In this document: piece by piece, positions 19,091 through 28,036 of the stretch | How the letters are laid out: every line of letters begins with the position of its first letter | How positions within the stretch are numbered: the first letter of the stretch is position 1 | Source of the DNA: Cyanophora paradoxa | Taxonomy: Eukaryota; Glaucocystophyceae; Cyanophorales; Cyanophoraceae | Direction: 5' to 3' | Assembly (NCBI GenBank): GCA_004431415.1 | Contig: QPMI01000098.1 | Span: forward strand, 116,890-180,889 | Length of the DNA: 64,000 nt | The notes under the pieces: generated by a model | Seen by the model: the letters and a program-made list of their open reading frames with translations, nothing else | Database searches by the model: none | What the model was told of the DNA's origin: nothing | Position numbers and translations under genes: made by a program

Positions 19091-19342
19091 ATGCATTGTG
19101 TGATGAAATTCATAGATCCTAATATTGCACAACGTATTAAATATTGGAGAAAAGAAAAAGGAATGAGGGTGTTACTTGCTCGCCTGTTCCCATACGAATT
19201 AGTCGACCTTATAATGGTGTTTGTGGAGCCGTCCTGTCCCTTTTGCAAGGGAATTCATATTAAGACCCGCTCTAAATACGGGCGGATTCATTTATGTTTG
19301 AACGACTTGCACATTAGAAGCGACGACGCCCACCAAACATAG
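19091..19342 (+). CDS. Hypothetical viral protein, 83 aa, CxxC-containing
   Basis: Begins 5 bases from the divergent leftward start. It contains LFPYELVDLIMVFV, an F-box-like hydrophobic pattern, followed by CPFC and a basic stretch. The only rightward frame in the left half of the element apart from the small frame at 11276. Its 3' end overlaps the stop of the next leftward gene. Function unknown. Confidence 0.4.
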   Translation: MHCVMKFIDPNIAQRIKYWRKEKGMRVLLARLFPYELVDLIMVFVEPSCPFCKGIHIKTRSKYGRIHLCLNDLHIRSDDAHQT

Positions 19343-19985
19343 ATGACAGATTGGCACCCGGCTGTGCATGCACACCCGATGGGTTAACGAAACCGCCCGG
19401 CTTTGGTGCATTTTCAGCTATGACTGTCTCTTTTCTTTCGACTGTCTGAACATCGGGAACAGTCGCCCGCTTCTTTTCCATTTCCACGCGAACAGCTTGT
19501 TTAATCAGCTTGCGCTGTTTGTATTCCTTAGTGAAATCATCAAAGGCTCGCACAGTAGTGTCGTATGTAGCCAGTCGCGCTTCGAGCGCCCTAAACTTCT
19601 CCTCTAATTCCTGACCGACTTTCTCGCCCTTGGTCACATAGACAGATGCCCGCTTTTTAGGGGCTTCCATCGATGCAGGTAAAGCGGCTGTTGCTTCGGC
19701 TTTTACCACCTTGTTATCAGTAAGCTTTTCCCCTGTGAGCTGTGATTCAGCGAGGGATTGATCCGCCAGCTTTCTGTCAGTGGAATCGACCGGCTCCCGC
19801 TTAGCATCCACCTTTTGAGCACGCTCTGAAACCTTGGTATTCGGATCGATTAGGTCGAAATCTATTTGGTCAGAAGCCGCAGCACCACCAGTGCGACCAG
19901 CATCCTCCGCAGGATTAATCTTGCCAGCGACAACAGCGCTTTGATCTTCCATTTGGATCGCTTTCCGCGAGTTCTTGGGTGGCAT
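19314..19985 (-). CDS. Charged, partly coiled-coil viral protein, 223 aa
   Basis: Predominantly Lys/Glu/Ala. A coiled-coil-like segment (about 120-180, EKVGQELEEKFRALEARL) follows a disordered N-terminal half. The C-terminus ends SSMFGGRRRF, a glycine/arginine tail. Its place between ATPase and packaging-side genes, next to the capsid genes, suggests a virion core or scaffold component, but no family is recognised. The promoter-like TTTCTC core lies just upstream (about 19995-20005). Confidence 0.6.
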   Translation of the reverse strand: MPPKNSRKAIQMEDQSAVVAGKINPAEDAGRTGGAAASDQIDFDLIDPNTKVSERAQKVDAKREPVDSTDRKLADQSLAESQLTGEKLTDNKVVKAEATAALPASMEAPKKRASVYVTKGEKVGQELEEKFRALEARLATYDTTVRAFDDFTKEYKQRKLIKQAVRVEMEKKRATVPDVQTVERKETVIAENAPKPGGFVNPSGVHAQPGANLSSMFGGRRRF

Positions 19986-20008
19986 TTATCATTATGCGAG
20001 AAATTTAT

Positions 20009-20920
20009 TCAAAATTTACCCAATTTCTTTGCAAATTTTGGGCGGCGCTTTTCTTGGTATGCCAGCAATAGATTGGGGTCTTTAAGTAGGTCGGCTTCGA
20101 TTATTCGTTTGGTGGATCGCTTTAAGGTTGCGACGTTTCCACTCACAGGCTTCGTAATATCGGTGGTTTGGGGTTGGTCACCATTTACCGCGCCCGACGT
20201 CGGTTTTACCGGCTGTTTACCAGCGGTCTTTATGTCGTCCGCCGCTTTTTTAAAGAAGCGCTTGAATTTATATTCGTCGGGCACCGGATCAGCCTTGCCA
20301 ACAGAGAATTCCAGGCTATATTTCGCATTGTTTACCACGATCACCTGATAGCTGTGACTGTATTCGGTCATCACCTTCTCGAACCACCGCTTTTCGTATG
20401 GATTAAACTCGTCCTCGGCGCTCTCCATCTCCTTTCTATTCGGCAATGAGAACAGGAATATATATTCGGCGTTTACTCTGAGTGTCGGCGAGATCTTCGT
20501 GAGTTTCTGTGACAAAATCCACACGGACACAAACAGATGGCGTCCAGCCGTGAAAAGACGATTTAATATAGGCTCACCCTTTCCTGACATCGATAGACTC
20601 GGATTATCAATAAAATCGTCCAGCACAATTAACAGGTTACCGACTTTCTCATTTTTCTTGATCCTCTCCTTGCGTTTCTCTATTATATTGTCGATCAGCT
20701 TATGGTCGAAATCCTCATACAGATACGATGTGACATTGTCGTATTGATGATTCCAGATCGTGGAGGCGAATATCATCACCGAATCTATCTTGTCCTCATT
20801 GTGGTAAAGCAGGTATTTCAAAAACACTGACTTCCCAGTTGCTGTTTTGCCCACAAAAACGGCTCGATTTGGGAAATCCAGGCTTCCCGGGTCAAACTCA
20901 CTCAGATCTTGTATATCCAT
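20009..20920 (-). CDS. A32-like / FtsK-HerA family genome-packaging ATPase
   Basis: Motor that packages DNA into the capsid. 303 aa from the ATG at 20920 (an upstream in-frame ATG at 20968 would overlap the capsid gene end). Walker A GKTATGKS (24-31), Walker B LLIVLDDF (96-103) and a sensor-type ILSQ near 144-147 are present. The C-terminal region (from about 240) is basic and Pro/Thr-rich. It lies directly downstream of the major capsid gene, the usual morphogenesis arrangement, and has the promoter-like element at about 20923-20945. Confidence 0.92.
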   Translation of the reverse strand: MDIQDLSEFDPGSLDFPNRAVFVGKTATGKSVFLKYLLYHNEDKIDSVMIFASTIWNHQYDNVTSYLYEDFDHKLIDNIIEKRKERIKKNEKVGNLLIVLDDFIDNPSLSMSGKGEPILNRLFTAGRHLFVSVWILSQKLTKISPTLRVNAEYIFLFSLPNRKEMESAEDEFNPYEKRWFEKVMTEYSHSYQVIVVNNAKYSLEFSVGKADPVPDEYKFKRFFKKAADDIKTAGKQPVKPTSGAVNGDQPQTTDITKPVSGNVATLKRSTKRIIEADLLKDPNLLLAYQEKRRPKFAKKLGKF

Positions 20921-20971
20921 TTCCCTTATAAGAAACATATAAAAATTACGAAACGCCACAGCCCTCATTCC

Positions 20972-22420
20972 TCATGCCGATATTCTACTGAGACCGTTGG
21001 CATTCATTACAAGGATATTGTGGCAGTAAGCCGAAATCTGAACACTGACCTTCGACCAGGTGGCGAGGGGTGTGCCATTGGGTGTGAGGATTAGGAAGCT
21101 CGACGCTGATTGCGTTAGATCGACGTAGCCAGTCGCCTTCTCACCTTTGAGCGCCGCTTTACCATCGAGAGCAAAGCAGAAGCCAGTGTAAATGGGGCGC
21201 TTGTTGCTATCGATCCAGTTAGTCATCTTGAATTTATCGGCGAGCTCCATAGCCGCGGATTGCAGCGGGACACCAGTGTTGGAATATAGGTAATTGTTGT
21301 TATTTAGAACTTGCATCACGACATTATCATCGAACGCAAGGGTGCGGACAGTAGAGTGCCCTCCTTTATTATCGCCGAGTGTGTTTTCGTCGCGAACCTT
21401 GACAACAAGTGCGTAAACAAGTCCCGAAATTTGAGATAGTGACAGGCGGAGACCAGAGCCGAGAGCAAGACCGGTATAATCCGCAAACTGAATATCAGTG
21501 TAGGGGATGGCGATGCCAGAGGTCTTAACACGAGTAATGATTTCGCCCATCGTTTCCTCATCGATGTTAACAGCATCCATAATAATACGAGGGGTCGTCA
21601 TTTCCAGATTCGCAAGAGCAGGTGTAGGTGTGAGAGCCGCACTATCGAAAATCGCAGTGGCATTAGGGTGAGCTAAGGTCTTAATATTTCCGAAAGCAGC
21701 CGCAACAGCAAGCGTCGTCTCGCCATCAGTAGAATTGGCAGCAGTAATTGCAGTCGTGTTATTCTGAGCGTAAACGCCAGGAACCGCCGCAGTTTCGAGC
21801 AGCGCAGGGGTTTGGAAATATACTTCGACCGCGATTTCGGATGGGAGCGCACCGATGGGCACGCCAGCATCGAGGAAGCTCGGAATTCGCATGGTAAAAA
21901 TGCCGCCAGCTTGGTTGCCGCCCTCTACCTTCGGTCCGAGATGTAGCCCATGCTTGCGCTTCTTTTGCTCGAATTCAGCCGGAGAGTTAGCGAGGAAGGC
22001 GTAATCTACCAGTCGCTCAGCGGGAATAATTTGCTCATACGACCCGTATTTAATGCTGACTCGCTGAACAAACGATCCAGGAAGCCCGCGGACGAATCCA
22101 GTATTGAATAGATCAGCCGAGCAGTCAGCAGAGGTCTTGGCGATGGCAGTCAGCGCCTTCGCCGATGGAATGGTAACTTGGAGGCTAATACCATTGCACC
22201 AATTGTAGCGAGGGAGATAGAAGACCACACGAGTGGTAGCACCAGTAGAGGAGAACAGATTGCCGGGATCCGCAATTGGGAGCACCTCAACACGAGAAGG
22301 CTTGAATTGTTTATCAACGCCCACAATAAATCCGCGATCCAAAAGCATGCTCTTGTAATCCTCCGGGGTTTCCAGGACGGATTTGAGCGTGAGGCGGGAA
22401 AGCGAGGTCGTGGGATCCAT
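20972..22420 (-). CDS. Major capsid protein (double jelly-roll type)
   Basis: 482 aa, predominantly beta, Ala/Thr/Asn-rich, with no enzyme motif. Length, beta-rich pattern and position between packaging ATPase and penton-type protein match the double jelly-roll capsid protein of Polinton-like viruses. The assignment rests on context and general character, since there is no short diagnostic motif. The promoter-like element sits at about 22428-22455, partly inside the end of the upstream penton-type gene. Confidence 0.85.
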   Translation of the reverse strand: MDPTTSLSRLTLKSVLETPEDYKSMLLDRGFIVGVDKQFKPSRVEVLPIADPGNLFSSTGATTRVVFYLPRYNWCNGISLQVTIPSAKALTAIAKTSADCSADLFNTGFVRGLPGSFVQRVSIKYGSYEQIIPAERLVDYAFLANSPAEFEQKKRKHGLHLGPKVEGGNQAGGIFTMRIPSFLDAGVPIGALPSEIAVEVYFQTPALLETAAVPGVYAQNNTTAITAANSTDGETTLAVAAAFGNIKTLAHPNATAIFDSAALTPTPALANLEMTTPRIIMDAVNIDEETMGEIITRVKTSGIAIPYTDIQFADYTGLALGSGLRLSLSQISGLVYALVVKVRDENTLGDNKGGHSTVRTLAFDDNVVMQVLNNNNYLYSNTGVPLQSAAMELADKFKMTNWIDSNKRPIYTGFCFALDGKAALKGEKATGYVDLTQSASSFLILTPNGTPLATWSKVSVQISAYCHNILVMNANGLSRISA

Positions 22421-22427
22421 ATTTCGT

Positions 22428-22455
22428 TTTATCTTCCGTTGAGAAATTAATTTTA
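22428..22455 (-). promoter_or_regulatory. Promoter-like element of the major capsid gene
   Basis: Plus-strand TTGAGAAATTAATTTT preceded by TTTTATCTTCCG. It shares the GAGAAA-AT-rich core with the 25-bp elements, and lies 8-35 bases before the start at 22420, overlapping the stop codon of the neighbouring gene. Confidence 0.6.
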
Positions 22456-23739
22456 GAAGAACGGATTATTTTTTACAGCCACCCCACTCAACGCATTCGT
22501 TAAATTTCCGCAATGAGGGTAGTCCTCATATAGCATTTTCGCGAATCCCTTATTAACAATGCGCTGTAAATCGTCGTCGGGCTCATCCACTCCCATAGTA
22601 ATTTCCAAAATGAATGTGTGCTCGCAGCTTCCGAGGAAATACCTATAACCGCTCTCCGTGAGAATTTGAACGGTTAAACTATCAAAGGAGAGGCGGGTGT
22701 TAAAGTATTTCGTGAAAGCATCCGCCCCATAATTAATTAGCTCAGCATCAGCATAGGCTGTGCCTTTCGAAATCGGGATCTTAGCGAGGAATCCATTAGT
22801 AGCCTCGGTGCATGTCGTAAAAAGCGAGCAGTCCGGCTCTGTGATCTTTAAAACTATTGCATTATCCGGTGTATAATCAGGGGCAGTGCCTCCGGCTATG
22901 CCTAAGACCAGAGCCGTCGAATTATAATTGCGGAATGCATCACCAGCTGAGTAAACGACACCACTCCCAGCAAAGGCTGTATAGCCCGATCCGTTGTATT
23001 GATCTATCACTATATTCTCTCTGATCGATGTAAACCCAAGAAGAGTCATCGTGCGATAGGCGAGCACCTTTCTCTCATTCGCAGTAGACCCAGTGGCATT
23101 ACTCGGTCCATATTTCGTGAAAGCTATGTAGACATAATCACTCGAATAAAAGCATATGGCATTTAATGTGCTCTCAAAACGACATCTCACCACCGGGTAA
23201 AAGGTTCCCCCTGTCGATGCGTAGCTTGGATTAATTTTTGTGTCGATCATATCCTTGATGTAGTTGCCAGTTCCATTTTTCGTTAAGATGTTATCGATTG
23301 CAGTGGCAAGGTCGGTTCCAGTCGAGTATGTGCCAGGAGGGATCGTAATTGCTACGTCTCTGTATCGGGTATATCTTCTGAAAGTGTTTAGGTAATCAGG
23401 CGGTATATAGTTGCCTTGGTCGCCGAAATCTATCGCTTTGTATGCTTCGTATATTGCAGTTGCTTGCGAGTCTCTGATTTCCTGAGTGGCACCATTCAGC
23501 TGACCGCTCGAAAATCGGTAAGGAAATGATATGAAAATCGTATTAGCATCCTCGGCTTTCGTTTCCCCGATTTCAGTATAGAATTGAGGGCTTGGAACCG
23601 TCGGAATCGTGTTGGAAAATTCGATCTGTCGCACAGCGATGCTCTTCACATTGTGGTATTGCTTTGGAAGGGTCACCTTATAGGAATGAGCCGAGCCCTC
23701 TGATCGATCACGGCTACTGATGCTGAGATACTCGCGCAT
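22453..23739 (-). CDS. Minor capsid / penton-type protein 1
   Basis: 428 aa from the ATG at 23739 (start MREYLSISSRDRSEG). The N-terminal pattern of structured Ser-Arg-Asp-Arg, then Y-x-V-x-LP, then NVKSIAVRQIEFSNTIP, is shared with the protein at 23767 and is typical of minor capsid (penton, single jelly-roll) proteins of Polinton-like and giant viruses. The C-terminal part ends with an acidic DEPDDD stretch and a short helical tail. It is leftward, paired head to head with its paralogue. Confidence 0.8.
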   Translation of the reverse strand: MREYLSISSRDRSEGSAHSYKVTLPKQYHNVKSIAVRQIEFSNTIPTVPSPQFYTEIGETKAEDANTIFISFPYRFSSGQLNGATQEIRDSQATAIYEAYKAIDFGDQGNYIPPDYLNTFRRYTRYRDVAITIPPGTYSTGTDLATAIDNILTKNGTGNYIKDMIDTKINPSYASTGGTFYPVVRCRFESTLNAICFYSSDYVYIAFTKYGPSNATGSTANERKVLAYRTMTLLGFTSIRENIVIDQYNGSGYTAFAGSGVVYSAGDAFRNYNSTALVLGIAGGTAPDYTPDNAIVLKITEPDCSLFTTCTEATNGFLAKIPISKGTAYADAELINYGADAFTKYFNTRLSFDSLTVQILTESGYRYFLGSCEHTFILEITMGVDEPDDDLQRIVNKGFAKMLYEDYPHCGNLTNALSGVAVKNNPFF

Positions 23740-23766
23740 TTTATTCTTTATTAATAGGAAATAAAA
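23740..23766. promoter_or_regulatory. 27-bp bidirectional promoter region between two penton-type genes
   Basis: The gap between divergent ATGs at 23739 and 23767 is only 27 bases and almost pure A/T (TTATTCTTTATTAATAGGAA core). Both genes must be driven from sequence here or from inside each other's 5' coding parts. Confidence 0.6.
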
Positions 23767-24741
23767 ATGATTCGGAAGCCAGTTAACGATTTCTATAATG
23801 GCAAGTTTACGAGGGTCAATGTTAATATCGATTCTATTGAGCGCAGTGCAGGGCACCCGGGAGAATATACAGTTAAGCTTTCCCAGCGGCTTCTAAACGT
23901 AAAAGGGGTGCGCATTGCGAGTGCCGAGCTCCCGAACACGATTTATGCTGTCACCGATAATTCCAGAGGCGTGACCATACAGGGAATGACGAACAGCATC
24001 ACCTTTTCCCCTTTCCCTGATATAGGAAACTACACCCCAGCGGTTTGGGGATATGGTAATAAGAACTTAGGCTATTCGGGCAGCTTTGTCGATGTAAACC
24101 CTCTCACAAGCGAAAGCGTGACAGTATACTACAAGTGGCTCTATAATCCAGCGACTATGAAAATTACGTTTTATTCGAGCATTCCCCTCACACTGAGCTG
24201 TGCACATGACGACTTTGCAAGGTTCCATGGAATGATCAAAGGGGATATGTATCAAACAATTCCAGTTGGTGAGGGTTCAGAGCATCTCACGGTAGACTAT
24301 TTACCCCTCACACCCAGCAATCCAAAATACTCATTTCTACAAGCCTATGAGGGCAAAACAAAATACCCCGCCGGAATATCTGTGCTTCCATTCCCTCTCG
24401 AACATGCAGTGACTTTCCCGAATGCGATTAATCTAAATCCGACCCCCTATGTTTACCTACAAATTAAAGAGTTTACGCCCTTTTACGACAGGTATATGGT
24501 GGCAGCAAAGACAGATGAGGGCGGAAATGCAAACCTCGCTAAGATCCCACTAACCAGCCCCTTGGGATCGTTTGTTTACTACCTGACATTCCGCAGAATC
24601 GATACTGTGGAGTTCTTTAATTCCCACGATCAGGCTTATGACATAGACACCCTCACAATTAAATGGCTCGACGCCTACAATAATGTAGTCAACTTTAATG
24701 GCGTTAATCACAGCTTTATATTAGAGGTGCTATCGGGTTAA
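23767..24741 (+). CDS. Minor capsid / penton-type protein 2
   Basis: 324 aa, paralogous to the protein encoded at 22453-23739: VNVNIDSIERS, then YTVKLSQRLLNVKGVRIASAE in the same order at the N-terminus. The C-terminal part (LTIKWLDAYNNVVNF, SFILEVL) is matched by the truncated penton-type gene of element 2 at the window end. First gene of the rightward structural cluster, 18 bases upstream of the first fibre gene. Penton base or a second vertex protein are both possible. Confidence 0.8.
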   Translation: MIRKPVNDFYNGKFTRVNVNIDSIERSAGHPGEYTVKLSQRLLNVKGVRIASAELPNTIYAVTDNSRGVTIQGMTNSITFSPFPDIGNYTPAVWGYGNKNLGYSGSFVDVNPLTSESVTVYYKWLYNPATMKITFYSSIPLTLSCAHDDFARFHGMIKGDMYQTIPVGEGSEHLTVDYLPLTPSNPKYSFLQAYEGKTKYPAGISVLPFPLEHAVTFPNAINLNPTPYVYLQIKEFTPFYDRYMVAAKTDEGGNANLAKIPLTSPLGSFVYYLTFRRIDTVEFFNSHDQAYDIDTLTIKWLDAYNNVVNFNGVNHSFILEVLSG

Positions 24742-24759
24742 AATAATCTTATATTACAA

Positions 24760-25956
24760 ATGAGTATCACGAATCTCCCCTTTATCACTCGGGAAACCTT
24801 GTATTTGGATGACGGTTTCGAGCTCAGCAGTAACATTACCGCTTCCAATGTGACCATATCTTCGAACCTTGTGGTAAAGGACTTCCTATTAAATCAGAGC
24901 AACCTCGAATATATTGATATCACCAGCAATCTCCCATTTACCTATGGCACTGATAACTCAGCCCTCGTAATATATCATGGGGGCTCGCCTGTTGCATTCT
25001 TTGGCAGCAATTTCCCCACAGTGCGAACCTTTCAGCACGAAATCAATAAAGCCCGCCCCATCCCACTGACAGCTGTCGTCGAATGGGATCCTGTTAAATA
25101 TTCGCAGAGAATCACAAGCAATATCACCCTCACTCGACCGCATTTAATTGATGTCATGGGGGTCGACCTTGTTAAGGAGTTTTATAGCGAACGATTTACC
25201 AGAAACGAGCGAGATGTAGCCCAGGATCTCGAAATCTCGGGTTTATCAATTGCTACCGCAGCAAACACGGCAGGGCTCGCTGTTTTAACAGGGGCTATCA
25301 CCATCACTGATGCGATCATGTATTTATCCCGCGATTTGGTGCCTTTGCTCGATCATCAGTTTAATCTCGGGCAATCTAACACTGATGCTGTTAAGAAATG
25401 GCTCAATGTGTATGCCTATGATGGGTGGTTTGATGACTTGCACACGACTAACCTTTATAGCACGACCTCAAAAACAAGTAATATAATCCTTCCATTTAAT
25501 CACTCAGTCCGACCCAGTGATTTACCCACTGATGAGAGAGCTCTGATCAGCTACAACGACTTTAATAGCAACCTTGCCCGCTCAGTTTCGCGAACTGAGA
25601 CCTACACTGTCGAGGGATACCCGCAGAAATTCGCAGGTCTTGAAGTCTATGTGGTGTATGCTGATAGCCCGACCTACACATTTACATGGGGTCAATTGGG
25701 TGTCACAGGTTTCGAGATTTTACCTACGGTTACCTTGGTCGATCATACAGTTTACTATAATCAAATTACTTTCACTGATGAATATAACAAGGCATATGTC
25801 CATAATATCACCTCCACAGGGTTTCAGGTTTCGTTCCAATATGTTGGAACAAATACTCTCATTATCCGAAACAACTCGCTAAACAGCATAGCTAATGTGA
25901 GCTTCACTCTCACTATCAATTATGTCACCCCTATATTTGATAGCAAGCCAGAGTAA
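24760..25956 (+). CDS. Fibre/adhesin protein, N-terminal part (398 aa)
   Basis: Beta-rich repetitive protein with viral fibre character: asparagine/threonine-rich turns (SSNITASNVTISSNL) and a module ending LNVYAYDGWFDDLHTTNLYS typical of virion fibres. The C-terminal 100 residues (PTVTLVD...NITSTGFQV) look like an H-type lectin beta sandwich. The stop TAA (25954-25956) is probably artificial: the next frame is open from 25944 with no start codon and carries on coherent fibre sequence. One extra base in the CC run at about 25948 would join both into a protein of about 1,080 aa. Confidence 0.75.
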   Translation: MSITNLPFITRETLYLDDGFELSSNITASNVTISSNLVVKDFLLNQSNLEYIDITSNLPFTYGTDNSALVIYHGGSPVAFFGSNFPTVRTFQHEINKARPIPLTAVVEWDPVKYSQRITSNITLTRPHLIDVMGVDLVKEFYSERFTRNERDVAQDLEISGLSIATAANTAGLAVLTGAITITDAIMYLSRDLVPLLDHQFNLGQSNTDAVKKWLNVYAYDGWFDDLHTTNLYSTTSKTSNIILPFNHSVRPSDLPTDERALISYNDFNSNLARSVSRTETYTVEGYPQKFAGLEVYVVYADSPTYTFTWGQLGVTGFEILPTVTLVDHTVYYNQITFTDEYNKAYVHNITSTGFQVSFQYVGTNTLIIRNNSLNSIANVSFTLTINYVTPIFDSKPE

Positions 25957-27998
25957 AGGTTTACCGAGATTTACAGGTAAATAATGTCGTCCCCTTCCCA
26001 GCTTCCAATATACAGATAGGCGAACCCACAAACCCCTTCAAACGAGAATATCTTAAAGAGCTCTATATAACAAAGTCCGATTTCGCAGATGCTGTCGCTT
26101 TGGTAAACTCCCCGACACCCAGTATATCATACCACAATATCAAAGCGTTTACCCCTATGACTCAGACAGGTAGCAGGTCGTTCCCGAGCTCAGAATTATT
26201 AAGTATGGTAAATGGCTACTATTATAGATATACTCCGTCAGAGTCGATTAGTATACCTATTACCTTCACATCGACATATAATGCCCCACCAATTGTTACC
26301 ATAGTAGATACCAATCGATATTTCGCCCAGCCCACAGGAGGCATAACACCAGCACCCAAATATACTACCGTTTTTCGAGCAGAGAATGTCACCACCACAG
26401 GCTTTAATCTTGTAGCCGATCCTACGATTCATACTTATATCAATGGCTACCCAGTCGGTGTCTACTTCTATACATATAATGCCACCACAGCGAAATTCGA
26501 ATATCCCCCATACACAGTAGGGTGGTCAGCTGTGGGTCAGACTCCCCAGTATGATGATACTGATAGATTAAAAATAAAGTATCCACTCGATGTGACCGAC
26601 CTATATACTACAAGGATCAATGGGCAGAATTTTGTGTTTAATGGAACCAATGCGACTGTGATCGATAACAGAGTCACAAATAATTACTTTTTCGATTCTC
26701 GATATATTAATACTTGTAACATTGTCATACAGAACACGTTTGAAAATCGCAGTAAGACCTTAACAGTCACCTTGCCCACTCACTCGAATGTCTCAGATGG
26801 ATTCCACTATTACCTGTTCAATCGCAATTACACCTCGTATATTCCATATCCCTCTGAGACTGTGGACATGAGCTATCCCAGAGTCACCCTAACATCGACC
26901 AATGCTCACTTCTTTGGATCCACGGACTTTATGACCTTCTTTACTTTCACATCGTCCACAGATGGACTCTTAGTTTATTACACTTTCAGGTATGATGCTG
27001 TTTGGACTCAGCTTGACAGCCACCCAAATACAGATGTAATCGAAGTGGGCGATAAGAAATATATAAAAACCGCTTCCCCATGGGTGTGCACTGTCCGGCT
27101 CGATGACAGATACACTCCTAACCTAAATAACATTGGATTGCACTCGACATGCAATATTTATGTGCAAGGTGCGATTTCGGCTACCAAATATTTTGAGGGT
27201 GGAAATTGTGATACAGGACATAGGTTGCTATCGCGAAATGGACTCTTTGAGTCATTCAGTGGGACGGCTCTACCGCCCTTTATCAGGGACACAGTCTATG
27301 ATACCACATGCAATATTTGGGTGTGTCGATCTGTGAGTAATCCGCCTGTGACACAGGAATTGTATAAATATCTGTCAGATACCTATGGTGCAATCACAGG
27401 GTCTTCCACAGGAAATCCAGCGACGGCTCCCATCGTGTTTGCAAATGCATACACAGCGCCGACATCATTAGCAGGGTCGACAGAGCCGCCACCAAACGAT
27501 CCCAATCCGAACCAGCCTAACCCAGATCCCGATTCAAAAGATCCCCCTACAACTGATCCAGATCCAAACACACCACCTAATAATCCCACAAATCCTACTA
27601 ATCCAGTCGGAGCACCGGGAACTGATCCAGGAACGTTAGTGCTTATGATTCTCTTGCCTATTCTTGGTGCTCTTGGGCTTGTGCTTGCATACAAATTCCG
27701 AGCTTTATGTTGTGCTTGCATAGACAGAACCATTGCAGGAGCAGGTAATAAATACTCAACACCTGAACTGAATGTGACCCAAACAGCCGAAGGAGATGTG
27801 GGGTTAGAGGTGAGGTCAGCCGAGGGGCATGGTCTTAGTGTAGTGAGAACTGATCAACCACCAGCAAGTAGGGCAGCACCCAAAAAATCGCGAGCAGAAC
27901 GAATGGCTGAATCAATAATAAAAGATAATGCAGACTTTATGGCGGAAATGGCACAGCGAGAAGGGAGAATATATGAACATGTTCCAAATGTTATGTAG
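25944..27998 (+). CDS. Fibre/adhesin protein, C-terminal part with Pro/Asp stalk and transmembrane anchor
   Basis: Open from 25944; no ATG until 26157, so it is read here as the continuation of the 24760 gene after a one-base loss. Visible parts: fibre module (IQIGEPTNPF...LKELYITKSDF, about 26010-26085), H-type lectin-like beta domain (about 26240-26480, NVTTTGFNL), further beta modules, then a long Pro/Asn/Asp stalk (27485-27630, repeats of NPTNP, DPDPN), a strong hydrophobic helix (VLMILLPILGALGLVLAY, about 27640-27694), a Cys-rich juxtamembrane part and a charged tail ending at 27998. Topology suggests a membrane-anchored spike with an inner tail. If separate, an internal ATG at 26157 would give 613 aa. 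Confidence 0.7.
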   Translation, partial: QARVKVYRDLQVNNVVPFPASNIQIGEPTNPFKREYLKELYITKSDFADAVALVNSPTPSISYHNIKAFTPMTQTGSRSFPSSELLSMVNGYYYRYTPSESISIPITFTSTYNAPPIVTIVDTNRYFAQPTGGITPAPKYTTVFRAENVTTTGFNLVADPTIHTYINGYPVGVYFYTYNATTAKFEYPPYTVGWSAVGQTPQYDDTDRLKIKYPLDVTDLYTTRINGQNFVFNGTNATVIDNRVTNNYFFDSRYINTCNIVIQNTFENRSKTLTVTLPTHSNVSDGFHYYLFNRNYTSYIPYPSETVDMSYPRVTLTSTNAHFFGSTDFMTFFTFTSSTDGLLVYYTFRYDAVWTQLDSHPNTDVIEVGDKKYIKTASPWVCTVRLDDRYTPNLNNIGLHSTCNIYVQGAISATKYFEGGNCDTGHRLLSRNGLFESFSGTALPPFIRDTVYDTTCNIWVCRSVSNPPVTQELYKYLSDTYGAITGSSTGNPATAPIVFANAYTAPTSLAGSTEPPPNDPNPNQPNPDPDSKDPPTTDPDPNTPPNNPTNPTNPVGAPGTDPGTLVLMILLPILGALGLVLAYKFRALCCACIDRTIAGAGNKYSTPELNVTQTAEGDVGLEVRSAEGHGLSVVRTDQPPASRAAPKKSRAERMAESIIKDNADFMAEMAQREGRIYEHVPNVM

Positions 27999-28036
27999 CG
28001 ACCCTAATTTTTGTATTATGCCATAATAGAGAAATA

